From: Phycisphaerales bacterium UBA2396
Lineage (GTDB): Bacteria; Planctomycetota; Phycisphaerae; Phycisphaerales; UBA1924
Length of the DNA stretch: 20,802 nucleotides
Direction of reading: 5' to 3'
Assembly (NCBI GenBank): GCA_002343325.1
Contig: DDSG01000084.1
Span: forward strand, 1-20,802
The position numbers and the translations under genes are program-made. Position 1 is the first letter of the stretch. Every line of letters begins with the position of its first letter. This document shows positions 1 to 7,280 of the stretch, in pieces. The notes beneath the pieces are model-generated. The model had not been told where the DNA came from. It searched no databases and saw nothing but the letters and a program-made list of their open reading frames with translations.

Positions 1-184
1 CGCCGTCCACACGAGTGGCCGCCATCTGCACGCGCCGGAGAAACTCTGGGGTGTTCGGACAGTCACCGAAACCCAGAACCTCAACTTGAATCATGGCCGC
101 TCCCGTCTCCAGTACGTCGGGCGTCGAACGGCAGGCCGAAAGCGAGGCTGCCGCGAGCGTCAGGATCAATACGGTGACTCGCAT
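1..184 (-). CDS. Thioredoxin-like lipoprotein, N-terminal part (cut by window edge)
   Basis: The reading frame opens with ATG at 184 on the minus strand and stays open to base 1, so only about 61 residues are visible. The first 18 residues form a lipoprotein signal: Met-Arg, a hydrophobic stretch, then the lipobox LSAC with the lipidated Cys at residue 18. After a short linker comes a beta strand (IQVEVLGF) followed by DCPNTP, which resembles the active-site strand and turn of small thioredoxin-like proteins carrying a CPxT or CPN motif. The likely product is a membrane-anchored, extracytoplasmic thioredoxin-fold protein. Its reaction and partner are unknown. It is divergent from the helicase gene, with 44 bases between the starts. 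It could be a host gene flanking a prophage or a cargo gene; the window does not decide. The lipobox is clear, and the thioredoxin assignment is an inference from one motif. Confidence 0.6.
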   Translation of the reverse strand, partial: MRVTVLILTLAAASLSACRSTPDVLETGAAMIQVEVLGFGDCPNTPEFLRRVQMAATRVDG

Positions 185-228
185 CAGGTGATTGTAGAGA
201 GCGGCGTTCACGAAGTGGGAGTCCCCTG

Positions 229-1920
229 ATGGAGCTTCGTCCCTACCAATCCGATGCCATCGCCGCGGTGTACGAGCACCTGCGGGCACGCGATGACAAC
301 CCGTGCGTGGTGATCCCCACGGGCGGCGGTAAGACGCCGGTGATCGCCACCATGTGCCGCGACGCGGTGTCTCAATGGAGCGGCCGCGTAGTCATCCTGG
401 CCCACGTCAAGGAACTCCTCGAGCAGGCCGCCGACAAGTTGCAGGTGATTGCGCCCGATGTGCCCATGGGCATTTACTCGGCAGGTCTTAAGCGCAAGGA
501 CCTCGGCTACGCCGTCACGATCGCCGGCATCCAGAGCATCTGGAAGAAGGCGTGCGACCTGGGCCCGGTGGATCTGATCATCGTAGACGAGGCGCACATG
601 GTCCCCGCCGAGGACGACGGGATGTACCGCCAGTTCATCGCCGACGCCAAGGTCGTCAATCCTCACGTCCGCATCATCGGGCTAACGGCCACGCCCTACC
701 GGCTCAAGTCCGGCCCGATCTGCGCCGCCGAGAACATTCTCAACCACATTTGCTTCGAGGTCGGGGTCCGCGAGCTGATCGTGCAGGGTTTCCTGTCGCC
801 CCTGAGGACGAAGGCGGGACTCCAGAAAATCTCCACCGACGACCTGCACGTCCGCGCCGGAGAGTTCGTCGCCAGCGAGGTCGAGGACCTCATGGACAAG
901 GACGGCCTGGTCGAGGGCGCCTGCGCCGAACTCGTTGAGCACACGAAGGACCGCAACGCCACGCTGATGTTCGCGTCGGGCATCCGGCATGGACAGCACA
1001 TCGTCGAGGTGCTGAGGTCCAAGCACGGAGTTGAGTGCGGGTTCGTCTCGGGCGAGACGCCCTCGGGAGTGCGCAGCGCGATCCTCGATCGTTTCCGCGC
1101 TGGGGCGCTCAAGTACCTGTGCAACATGAACGTGCTCACCACGGGGTTTGACGCCCCGCACATCGACTGCGTCGCGCTGGTGCGGCCGACGATGTCGCCC
1201 GGGCTGTACTACCAGATGGTGGGCCGGGGTTTCCGCCTGCACCCGGGTAAGGCCGACTGCCTCGTGCTCGACTTCGGCGGCAATGTCCTGCGGCACGGGC
1301 CCGTGGACGCCGTGCGGGTGGAGACGTTCGACCGCGGGGAGGGCGAGGCGCCGGCGAAGGAATGTCCGCAATGCCAGGCGTTGATCGCCGCCGGGTACCA
1401 GACCTGCCCGCAGTGCGGGCACCAGTTCCCGGAGCCGAGCAAGCAGAAGCACGAGGCGCAGGCCAGCACCGAGGGCATCCTCTCCGGACAGGCCACCCGC
1501 GAGGAGCACCACGTCAGCGAGACGACGTACCACGTCCACATGAAGCGGAGCGACCCATCGGCGCCGCTGACGATGCGGGTGGAGTACCGCGTCGGATTCA
1601 ATCGCTACTTCCGCGAGTGGGTCTGCTTCGACCACACCGGCTACGCGCGCACCAAGGCCGAGGCGTGGTGGCGGACCCGCTCGGTCGAACCCGTCCCAGG
1701 CGGCACCGAGGAAGCCGTCGAGATGGCCAAGGCGGGCGCCCTCGCGCCCACCGTCCACATCACGGTTGAGAAGAAGGCCGGCGACCAGTTCGAGCGCGTC
1801 GTTGCGCACCGGCTCGGCGACAAGCCGTCGCGGCTGGATAGCGAGGAAGGGCTGCCCGAGGTGCCTGCCGAGCCGGTGGGCATGACGTACGGCATCCCGG
1901 ATGAGGAGATCCCGTTCTGA
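229..1920 (+). CDS. Superfamily 2 DEAD/DEAH-type helicase with zinc ribbon
   Basis: This 563-residue ATP-dependent helicase has motif I PTGGGKT at 30-36, DEAH at 120-123, TATP at 153-156 and motif VI QMVGRGFR at 329-336. The order and spacing match phage helicases of the SSL2/type III restriction (ResIII) group. A zinc ribbon follows, with two CPxC pairs at Cys 379/382 and 393/396. A further C-terminal domain (about 425-535) contains a Trp-rich stretch (EWVCFDHTGYARTKAEAWW) that I recall from other phage helicases but cannot name. The last six residues, DEEIPF, resemble the acidic C-terminal tip of single-stranded DNA-binding protein (SSB). The likely role is unwinding or remodelling DNA at the phage replication fork. 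It is the first gene of the plus-strand early region and overlaps the primase gene by 4 bases. The ATG at 229 begins the conserved N-terminal RPYQ motif. Confidence 0.9.
   Translation: MELRPYQSDAIAAVYEHLRARDDNPCVVIPTGGGKTPVIATMCRDAVSQWSGRVVILAHVKELLEQAADKLQVIAPDVPMGIYSAGLKRKDLGYAVTIAGIQSIWKKACDLGPVDLIIVDEAHMVPAEDDGMYRQFIADAKVVNPHVRIIGLTATPYRLKSGPICAAENILNHICFEVGVRELIVQGFLSPLRTKAGLQKISTDDLHVRAGEFVASEVEDLMDKDGLVEGACAELVEHTKDRNATLMFASGIRHGQHIVEVLRSKHGVECGFVSGETPSGVRSAILDRFRAGALKYLCNMNVLTTGFDAPHIDCVALVRPTMSPGLYYQMVGRGFRLHPGKADCLVLDFGGNVLRHGPVDAVRVETFDRGEGEAPAKECPQCQALIAAGYQTCPQCGHQFPEPSKQKHEAQASTEGILSGQATREEHHVSETTYHVHMKRSDPSAPLTMRVEYRVGFNRYFREWVCFDHTGYARTKAEAWWRTRSVEPVPGGTEEAVEMAKAGALAPTVHITVEKKAGDQFERVVAHRLGDKPSRLDSEEGLPEVPAEPVGMTYGIPDEEIPF
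1903..1908 (+). promoter_or_regulatory. Ribosome-binding site for a CTG-initiated primase gene
   Basis: GAGGAG lies 8 bases before CTG at 1917, which is ideal Shine-Dalgarno spacing. The same six bases are the two Glu codons of the helicase tail DEEIPF, and CTG overlaps the helicase stop as CTGA. The next usual start in frame, GTG at 1983, has no comparable site. Confidence 0.6.
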
Positions 1921-4214
1921 GCGCCACCGCCGAACTCCAACTCGGTCCCGCGGCTACGGCGTACCTGAGCGCCGGGCTGTGCGTGCTTCCCGCTCTGCGT
2001 CGGGGCGACGAAAAGCGTGTCGCGCTGCCGCGCTGGTCGGGATTCCAGAAACGCCTCCCCACCCCCGCCGAACTGGCCGCGTGGATTGAGATTGGTCCGG
2101 ACGCGATCTGCATCGTGTGCGGTTCGGTGTCGGGCAACCTGGAGATGATCGACTTCGACAACGGGGGCGAGGCGTTCAACGCCTGGCGCGCCGCGGTCGA
2201 GGAGATCGAGCCGGGCCTGACTGACCGCCTGTACGTCGAAACCACCCCGTCCGGGGGTCGCCACGTGGTGTACCGGTGCGAAGCGGCGGTGTGCGGCAAC
2301 ACCAAGCTGGCCCAGCGTCGAGTGGATGTCGAAGGGAGCGCGCCGATCCAGATCGCGGGCAAGACCCTCACGCCGCGCCAAGACGCCGGTGGCGGCTGGT
2401 TCGTGGTCGTGACCCTCATCGAGACCCGCGGCGAGGGCGGCATGTTTCTGTGCGCGCCGTCGCTTGGCTACGAGACGATCGCCGGCAACCTGGCAAGCAC
2501 GCCCGTCGTCACAGCTGAGGAGCGCGAAGTTCTGCTCGGGTGCGCCTGGCGGCTCGGCGATGCCGCGCCCTCCGTCGTCGGCGAGCAGCCCGCGCCCTGC
2601 GGCCCGCGGGTCCGGCCGGGTGACGAGTTCAACGTTCGGGGCGACGCCCGGGAGATCCTGCGCCGGCACGGCTGGAAGATGGTCAAGTCGGGCGACAACG
2701 AGCACTGGCGACGGCCAGGCAAGCAGCACGGCACCAGCGCGACGCTCAAGGGAGGGGTGTTCTACGTCTTCTCCAGCAATGCGGCGCCCTTCGAGCCTAA
2801 CCAGGCGTACGCGCCCTTCGCGGTCTACGCCATGCTCGAGCACGCAGGTGACTTCGCCGCCGCGGCGTCGGCGTTGCGGGCGCAGGGCTTCGGAGATCAG
2901 CCGCCGGAAGCGACGGATGTCGACCTGTCGGCGTTCTCGGCCGAGCACCATGATGGGGACGCAGAGAAGGTAGAGCGTCCGGACGACCCCGGGCCATTTC
3001 CGCCGCACCTGCTCTCCGTACCTGGACTCATCGGCGAGGTCGTGGCGCACAACGTCGCGTACGCGCCGCGGCCGCAGCCCCAGTTGGCGCTCGCGGGCGC
3101 GATCGCCCTGCAGGCCGTGCTCGCCGGCCGCAAGGTCTGCGACGAGCGCGGCAACCGCACCAACGTCTACTGCGTCGGCCTGGCCAAGAGCGGCGCAGGA
3201 AAAGATCACGCGCGCAAGCTCACCCGTGACATCCTCTTCGCCGCCGGCGCCGACGACCTAGAGGGGAACGAGGATCTCGCCAGCGACGCGGGACTGTTCA
3301 CGGCTGTCGAGGCTCAGCCGGCGATCCTGTTCCAGCTCGACGAGTTCGGCCGCTTCCTCCGCACCATCGGCGACCCCAAGAAGGCCCCGCACCTGTTCAA
3401 CGTACTGACCGCGTTCATGAAGTTCTACAGCTCCGCCGACACGTTCGTCCGGGGCAAGGCCTACGCGGATGCCAAACGCAACAAGGCGGTCGACCAGCCG
3501 TGTGTCGTGCTCTATGGCACGACCGTCCCCGATAGCTTCTGGGAGTCGCTCACGTCGGAGAGCCTCAGCGACGGGTTCATCGGACGTCTGCTGGTGTTCG
3601 AGAGCCCGGAGCGCCCGAGGCGGCAGCGTCGCGCCCGCGTTCCCCCGCCCGCGTCCGTGGTCGACCGCGTCCGGTGGTGGTCGGAGTACTCGCCCGGTGG
3701 CAACCTCCGCAAGGAGCACCCGGAACCGCTGGTGGTGACGGCGACGCCCGAGGCCGCCGCGCGGTTCGATGCGCTCGCCGACCACGCCGACGCGGAGATG
3801 GAAGCCAAGGGCGAGGGGATTGCGGCGGTTTGGTCGCGCGCCGAAGAGAAGGCCTGCCGCCTCGCCCTGATCTACGCCTGCTCCGCCAACCCGCAGAAAC
3901 CCGTGATCGACGAGGCCGCCGCGATCTGGGCGTGCGAGATGTCGAGCTACGTCACCCGACGCCTGCTCTTCGAGGCGCATGTCCGGATCGCTGACGGGCA
4001 GTTCGACGCCCGCCAGAAGCGCGTGCTCCGGATCATCGACGAGCACGGCGGGACGCAGGGGATCAGCCACACCCAACTGCTCTGGAAGACGCGGTGGCTG
4101 AGCGTCCGCGAGCGGCAGGAGGTGATCGACAACCTGATTGCCACGGGGCAAATCAATGAAGTTCGAGTTGCAACCAAGGGAAGGAGCGCAACCCGCTATG
4201 TATCCCGAGCCTGA
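1917..4214 (+). CDS. Primase-polymerase/helicase (AEP Prim-Pol plus DUF3987-type ATPase)
   Basis: The product is 765 residues if read from CTG 1917, or 743 from GTG 1983. The N-terminal part is an archaeo-eukaryotic primase domain of the bifunctional primase/polymerase type: DFD at 79-81, GGRH with His at 116, and VDVEG with Asp at 137 form the expected metal and nucleotide site. The C-terminal half resembles DUF3987 replicative ATPases, with a P-loop-like SGAGKD (Lys 429) and a Walker B LDEF (Asp 475, Glu 476). A winged-helix-like tail ends the protein. It would prime and help unwind phage DNA together with the helicase upstream. CTG is preferred because the 22 added residues include the helix (ATAYLSAGLCVLP) that normally opens this domain, because GAGGAG lies 8 bases upstream, and because no ATG, GTG or TTG occurs between the upstream in-frame stop at 1902 and GTG 1983. 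Confidence 0.85.
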   Translation: MSATAELQLGPAATAYLSAGLCVLPALRRGDEKRVALPRWSGFQKRLPTPAELAAWIEIGPDAICIVCGSVSGNLEMIDFDNGGEAFNAWRAAVEEIEPGLTDRLYVETTPSGGRHVVYRCEAAVCGNTKLAQRRVDVEGSAPIQIAGKTLTPRQDAGGGWFVVVTLIETRGEGGMFLCAPSLGYETIAGNLASTPVVTAEEREVLLGCAWRLGDAAPSVVGEQPAPCGPRVRPGDEFNVRGDAREILRRHGWKMVKSGDNEHWRRPGKQHGTSATLKGGVFYVFSSNAAPFEPNQAYAPFAVYAMLEHAGDFAAAASALRAQGFGDQPPEATDVDLSAFSAEHHDGDAEKVERPDDPGPFPPHLLSVPGLIGEVVAHNVAYAPRPQPQLALAGAIALQAVLAGRKVCDERGNRTNVYCVGLAKSGAGKDHARKLTRDILFAAGADDLEGNEDLASDAGLFTAVEAQPAILFQLDEFGRFLRTIGDPKKAPHLFNVLTAFMKFYSSADTFVRGKAYADAKRNKAVDQPCVVLYGTTVPDSFWESLTSESLSDGFIGRLLVFESPERPRRQRRARVPPPASVVDRVRWWSEYSPGGNLRKEHPEPLVVTATPEAAARFDALADHADAEMEAKGEGIAAVWSRAEEKACRLALIYACSANPQKPVIDEAAAIWACEMSSYVTRRLLFEAHVRIADGQFDARQKRVLRIIDEHGGTQGISHTQLLWKTRWLSVRERQEVIDNLIATGQINEVRVATKGRSATRYVSRA

Positions 4215-4269
4215 ACGCCCTTCGATGGCTTCGCTGCATCTTTGCAGGTCTGCTCCGTTTCTCTCTAAG

Positions 4270-4334
4270 CGCGGGGAGGCATCGGGGAGGTATGCAAACA
4301 AGCAATCATCTTTCTCTTCACTCATCTCCCCGCG
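4270..4334 (+). repeat. Long-range inverted repeat (9-bp stem, 47-base loop)
   Basis: CGCGGGGAG at 4270-4278 is perfectly complementary to CTCCCCGCG at 4326-4334. The loop contains a second GGGGAGG copy (4284-4290) and a short inner stem GCAT/ATGC (4279-4282 with 4292-4295), followed by an A/T-richer stretch. It could fold as a structured RNA or mark a replication or regulatory site. Confidence 0.5.
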
Positions 4335-4422
4335 TATTCCCCGTGCGAAACCCACCTCCGCACCCCGCCACGTTCCCGCCCGCCCAACTTCATTGATGGT
4401 CAGGGTGGCAATCCCGGGTGGG

Positions 4423-4445
4423 AGCCTTACAGCCGGAAGCCTTAC
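4423..4445 (+). repeat. Paired direct repeat AGCCTTAC
   Basis: AGCCTTAC occurs at 4423-4430 and again at 4438-4445, a 15-base period. An internal GCCG/CGGC pair around the second copy could form a small hairpin. The arrangement resembles short palindromic intergenic repeats of bacterial chromosomes, but copy number elsewhere cannot be judged here. Confidence 0.4.
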
Positions 4446-4562
4446 GGCGAGGGGGTCGGGGGTCGGTAGGTACTTCCCGGGCCAGGACGCGAAGAGACGC
4501 CCGCGGGAACAGCCGCGCTTGGCGACAGAGTTTGTTTCGCGCGTCCGGGGGCGGGGCAGCCG

Positions 4563-4590
4563 GGTGGCGGGGTTGGTACGCCCCGCCACC
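4563..4590 (+). repeat. Strong GC hairpin (10-bp stem, 8-base loop)
   Basis: GGTGGCGGGG at 4563-4572 pairs perfectly with CCCCGCCACC at 4581-4590. No run of T follows, so it is not a standard intrinsic terminator. It may belong to a structured RNA or protect a transcript end. Confidence 0.55.
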
Positions 4591-4599
4591 AGGAACGCG

Positions 4600-4617
4600 A
4601 CGTGGGCCAACGTGGGC
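4600..4617 (+). repeat. Tandem ACGTGGGC, 10-bp period
   Basis: ACGTGGGC occurs at 4600-4607 and 4610-4617, one helical turn apart. Such phasing suits a pair of protein-binding sites, but two copies in GC-rich DNA are weak evidence. Confidence 0.35.
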
Positions 4618-4659
4618 GGACCCGTGGCGAACGGGCGCGGCCCGTAACGGGCGGGAATC

Positions 4660-4677
4660 GGGGCGGTGTGCCGCCCC
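4660..4677 (+). repeat. GC hairpin (7-bp stem, TGTG loop)
   Basis: GGGGCGG at 4660-4666 pairs with CCGCCCC at 4671-4677 around a four-base loop. There is no T tract after it. It lies about 130 bases before the methyltransferase start. Confidence 0.45.
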
Positions 4678-4806
4678 CGGACGGGCCTGACGCCCGAGCG
4701 ATTCAGCGAACCAGCCAACCAGCGATCCATGACCTGCCGCGTGCGCGGCGGGCCACCACGACGCCCATGCGCCGCGCCCTCGCCGGTGCCCACGACGGAG
4801 ATCGCT

Positions 4807-6183
4807 GTGAACATCGAGATGCTTCCCATCGGCGCGGTCAAGGAGTACGACCGCAACCCTCGCACCATCAACGACGCCGCGATCGATGCGGTTGCCAAGT
4901 CGATCGAGACCTTCGGCTTCAAGATCCCGATCCTCATCGACGGTGACGGCGTCATCATCGCCGGGCACACGCGGCTGCGCGCCGCGCGGAAGCTCGGGCT
5001 GAAGGAGGTGCCGACCATCCGCGCGTCCGACCTGACGCCGGACCAGGTGAAGGCGCTGCGCATCGCCGACAACAAAGTCGCGTCCCTGACGTCGTGGGAC
5101 ATGGAACTCCTCCACATCGAGCTGGCCGACCTGAAGGGCGTGGATTTCGACCTCGCCGTGCTCGGGTTCAGCAGCGAGGACCTCGCAGCGATCATGGCCC
5201 CGGCGGGGAACGACGGCCTGACCGACCCGGATGATGTCCCCGCGCCGCCCGACGCCGCGACGACCGTGCCCGGCGACATCTGGGTGCTCGGCAACCACCG
5301 CCTGATGTGCGGCGACTCATCGAAGCACGAAGACCTGGACCGGCTGCTGGATCACCAGCCGATCCATCTCGTCAACACGGACCCGCCGTACAACGTGAAG
5401 GTCGAGCCGCGGAGCAACAACGCGATCGTCGCAGGCCTGAGTTCGTTCGCGTTGCCGGGCAAGGCCGACCAGCACGACCAGCAGAGCGCCGACCTCAACC
5501 GTTACCCCGAGAAGAGCCGCGCGACGCACAAGAAGCTCCGGGCCAAGGACCGGCCGCTCGCCAACGACTTCGTGTCGGACGATGAGTTCGACCGCCTGCT
5601 CGCGGCGTGGTTCGGGAACATCACCCGCGTGCTGATCCCTGGCGGCACGTTCTATATCTGGGGCGGATACGCCAACTGCGGCAACTACCCGCCGGTGCTC
5701 AAGCGCTGCGAGCTCTACTTCGCGCAGGCGATCATCTGGATCAAGGAGCACCCGGTCCTGACACGCAAGGACTTCATGGGCAACCACGAATGGTGCTTCT
5801 ACGGCTGGAAGGAGGGCGCGGCCCACCGCTTCTTCGGCCCCGCGAACGTGCCGGACACGTGGTCGATCAAGAAGGTCAACCCGCAGAGCATGGTCCACCT
5901 CACCGAGAAGCCCGTCGAACTCGCGCGGCGCGCCATCGAGTTCTCGTCGCGGCCCGGGGAGAACGTACTCGATCTCTTCGGCGGCAGCGGCTCCACGCTT
6001 ATCGGCGCGGAGATGTCCGGGCGGCGGGCGTTCCTCATGGAGCTCGACGCGCTCTATTGCGATGTGATCGTGCAGCGCTGGGAGAAGTTCACGGGCCGCA
6101 AGGCGGAGCGCCTTCCTGCCAAGGGTGTGGCCGAAGAGAAAGCCGCGACCCGGAAGAAGGTCGCGGCGGGGAGCCGCGCGTGA
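4807..6183 (+). CDS. ParB-like nuclease-fold / DNA methyltransferase fusion
   Basis: The protein has 458 residues from GTG 4807, chosen because GGAG lies about six bases upstream and because the ParB-like domain begins directly after it; the ATG at 4666 would add an arginine-rich, non-conserved extension. Residues 1-95 are a ParB/Sulfiredoxin-type domain with GHTRLRAAR at 53-61. The remainder is an amino-methyltransferase with motif IV DPPY at 192-195 before the S-adenosylmethionine site FGGSGS at 391-396, the beta-class order. DPPY suggests N6-adenine methylation, though N4-cytosine cannot be excluded and the target site is unknown. Such fusions are common in phages and are thought to protect phage DNA from host restriction or to mark it for replication or packaging. 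No restriction enzyme gene lies beside it, so it appears to be an orphan. Confidence 0.88.
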   Translation: MNIEMLPIGAVKEYDRNPRTINDAAIDAVAKSIETFGFKIPILIDGDGVIIAGHTRLRAARKLGLKEVPTIRASDLTPDQVKALRIADNKVASLTSWDMELLHIELADLKGVDFDLAVLGFSSEDLAAIMAPAGNDGLTDPDDVPAPPDAATTVPGDIWVLGNHRLMCGDSSKHEDLDRLLDHQPIHLVNTDPPYNVKVEPRSNNAIVAGLSSFALPGKADQHDQQSADLNRYPEKSRATHKKLRAKDRPLANDFVSDDEFDRLLAAWFGNITRVLIPGGTFYIWGGYANCGNYPPVLKRCELYFAQAIIWIKEHPVLTRKDFMGNHEWCFYGWKEGAAHRFFGPANVPDTWSIKKVNPQSMVHLTEKPVELARRAIEFSSRPGENVLDLFGGSGSTLIGAEMSGRRAFLMELDALYCDVIVQRWEKFTGRKAERLPAKGVAEEKAATRKKVAAGSRA

Positions 6184-6191
6184 TGCCCTCT

Positions 6192-6440
6192 TCAATCGTC
6201 TTCGAGCGTGGGGAGCGATCCGTCGGTCGCCGTGTCCCATTCGAGGGCGTAGCGCTCGGCGATGTCCTCGAGGTCGTGCTCGGTGAGGTAGTCGGCCGTC
6301 TTGCGCTCTTGGCATGCTGCGACGGCCCGCGCGAGGTCCGTCCACTCTTCGATGGTGAGCATCTGGTCTTGGCGTGCGCCAAGGAGATAGAGAGCGGCTT
6401 GAAGGACGGCCTCGAGTTGCGCTTCGCGGGTGGCGGCCAT
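6192..6440 (-). CDS. Small acidic protein of unknown function (82 aa)
   Basis: The frame codes for a plausible soluble, helical, acidic protein with a pattern of Leu, Ala and Glu typical of folded small proteins and a strongly acidic end (LEDD). I do not recognise a family. It starts three bases after the stop of the HARE-HTH gene on the same strand, so the two are probably co-transcribed. A purine-rich stretch about 12 bases upstream is a weak ribosome site. It ends 8 bases from the methyltransferase stop, tail to tail, with no clear terminator between them. It is the last gene of the reversed four-gene block. Confidence 0.6.
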   Translation of the reverse strand: MAATREAQLEAVLQAALYLLGARQDQMLTIEEWTDLARAVAACQERKTADYLTEHDLEDIAERYALEWDTATDGSLPTLEDD

Positions 6441-6443
6441 GGG

Positions 6444-6905
6444 TCAGGCCCCCTTCCCGGCCACGAACACGCCGCGCTCGTGCTTCTTGAATCGGGCGGC
6501 AGTCCCTTTGGCGGCGATCTCTCGGATGATGGCGGCGTAGAGCGTGGCCTCGGGCGTCTTGCCGCCGGGGCTCTTCCAGAGGCCCTTCGCCTCCATCTGG
6601 GCGATCATCTCCTTGGCCCGCATGGGCACCTCGGACGCGGCGAGCACCTGCGCGGCCGCGTCGAGGGCGCTGACGCGCTTGGGCTTCGCCTCCTTCGCGG
6701 GCTTCGGGGCCTTCGCCACCTTGGGCGGCTTCGCGGCCTTCTCGCCCTTCGCCGGAGCGGTGGGCTTCCCGTCCAAGCGGTCCTTGATCTCGGCGATCGC
6801 AGCCTTGCGGAGGCGGTCCGTCTTAGCGGCCCCCTCGGCGCGGGCAGCGCTCTTGGACATCTTGGGGGTGCGGGGCTTCGCGGCCTTCTTGGTCTTCGTA
6901 CTCAT
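6444..6905 (-). CDS. HARE-HTH protein with Lys/Ala/Pro-rich, histone-like N-terminus
   Basis: The product has 153 residues from ATG 6905, preferred over two upstream ATGs because GGAG sits six bases before it. Residues 1-77 are low-complexity and rich in Lys, Ala and Pro, with repeated KAAK, KPPK and PKPAK units like bacterial histone H1-like proteins. Residues 78-150 match the HARE-HTH winged helix (SALDAAAQVL, MRAKEMIAQM, TLYAAIIREI, RFKKHERGVF), a domain also found in RNA polymerase delta subunit and in some restriction and chromatin proteins. The likely role is DNA binding, either compaction of phage DNA or control of transcription. It sits in the reversed block between early and late genes, a typical place for regulators. 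Assignment of the domain is firm; the biological role is inferred. Confidence 0.8.
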   Translation of the reverse strand: MSTKTKKAAKPRTPKMSKSAARAEGAAKTDRLRKAAIAEIKDRLDGKPTAPAKGEKAAKPPKVAKAPKPAKEAKPKRVSALDAAAQVLAASEVPMRAKEMIAQMEAKGLWKSPGGKTPEATLYAAIIREIAAKGTAARFKKHERGVFVAGKGA

Positions 6906-6919
6906 AATCATCTCCGAAA

Positions 6920-6943
6920 CGGTGGTGCGGAATCCCACCGCAC
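6920..6943 (-). repeat. Two mutually exclusive hairpins in the HARE-HTH leader
   Basis: In the leader of the HARE-HTH gene, CGGTGG (6920-6925) can pair with CCACCG (6935-6940), or GTGCGG (6925-6930) with CCGCAC (6938-6943). Both stems have six perfect pairs and they overlap, so only one can form at a time. This is suggestive of leader control but short in GC-rich DNA. Confidence 0.35.
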
Positions 6944-6995
6944 ATCGCGGCGGGGAAGCGTGGCTGGCGCGGTATCCCGCGCCGCCGCGCGGCGG

Positions 6996-7253
6996 TCAGC
7001 AACCGGCGACGCGCTCGATCTCGTTGAGCACGTCGTGGATCATCGAGTTGGTCCCGGCTGGGCGGCCGCGGCGGTCGGTCCCCATGACGACCTTGGCAAC
7101 CTCGCAGGCCTTGGCGTACCTGGCCTCGCGGTCCTCGTCGCGCCGCATTTCGCAGAGCACCCGGTTGCCCGCGGTGACCAGCGCCCCCGCGTCGGTGCGG
7201 GCGATCTCGACGTTCTCCTCGACCCCCTCGATCACGATCGACTTGATGAACAT
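6996..7253 (-). CDS. Small protein of unknown function (85 aa)
   Basis: The frame starts at ATG 7253 with AGGAG seven bases upstream, a good ribosome site. The protein begins with a beta-rich segment (MFIKSIVIEGVEENVEI) and continues with charged helices; one basic stretch, DRRGRPAGT, could contact nucleic acid. I recognise no family and see no signal peptide, membrane segment or Cys motif. It lies 27 bases after the 90-residue protein gene and 90 bases before the HARE-HTH gene on the same strand, so it is part of the reversed block. Its composition and start context support a real gene. Confidence 0.65.
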   Translation of the reverse strand: MFIKSIVIEGVEENVEIARTDAGALVTAGNRVLCEMRRDEDREARYAKACEVAKVVMGTDRRGRPAGTNSMIHDVLNEIERVAGC

Positions 7254-7280
7254 GCGTCTGCTCCTAGTGGTTGGCGTGGA

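Larger units (their letters stand above)
4215..4806. other. Gene-free, repeat-rich intergenic region (592 bp)
   Basis: No convincing gene is present between the primase and the methyltransferase. Open frames here have atypical, Pro/Arg-rich translations. The region holds several structured elements listed separately: a long-range 9-bp stem, a pair of AGCCTTAC repeats, a 10-bp hairpin, two ACGTGGGC copies and a 7-bp hairpin. The stretch around 4290-4325 is distinctly richer in A and T than its surroundings. Its place beside the replication genes suits an origin, a promoter region or a non-coding RNA. None of these can be proved from sequence alone. Confidence 0.5.

Noticed and set aside
4234..4247. 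Small hairpin CTGCA/TGCAG with a T-containing stretch after it, as a terminator of the primase gene
   Set aside because: The stem has only five pairs and the following bases are not a true T tract.
4292..4396. 34-codon frame after GGGGAGG
   Set aside because: The purine stretch is only one base from the ATG, too near for a ribosome site, and the peptide is Pro/His/Ser-rich without sense.
4138..4647. Plus-strand open frame of 169 codons in the intergenic region
   Set aside because: It begins inside the primase gene, has atypical composition and covers the hairpins and repeats; no ribosome site or family likeness.
4215..4806. CRISPR array or tRNA in the repeat-rich intergenic region
   Set aside because: Repeats are short, only two copies each and not regularly spaced by unique spacers; no cloverleaf or CCA end can be drawn.
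3258..5294. Very long minus-strand open frame of 678 codons across the primase and intergenic region
   Set aside because: It lies opposite a gene with clear primase and ATPase motifs; its translation is Arg/Pro/Ser-rich without domains. Long antisense frames are expected at about 70 % G+C.
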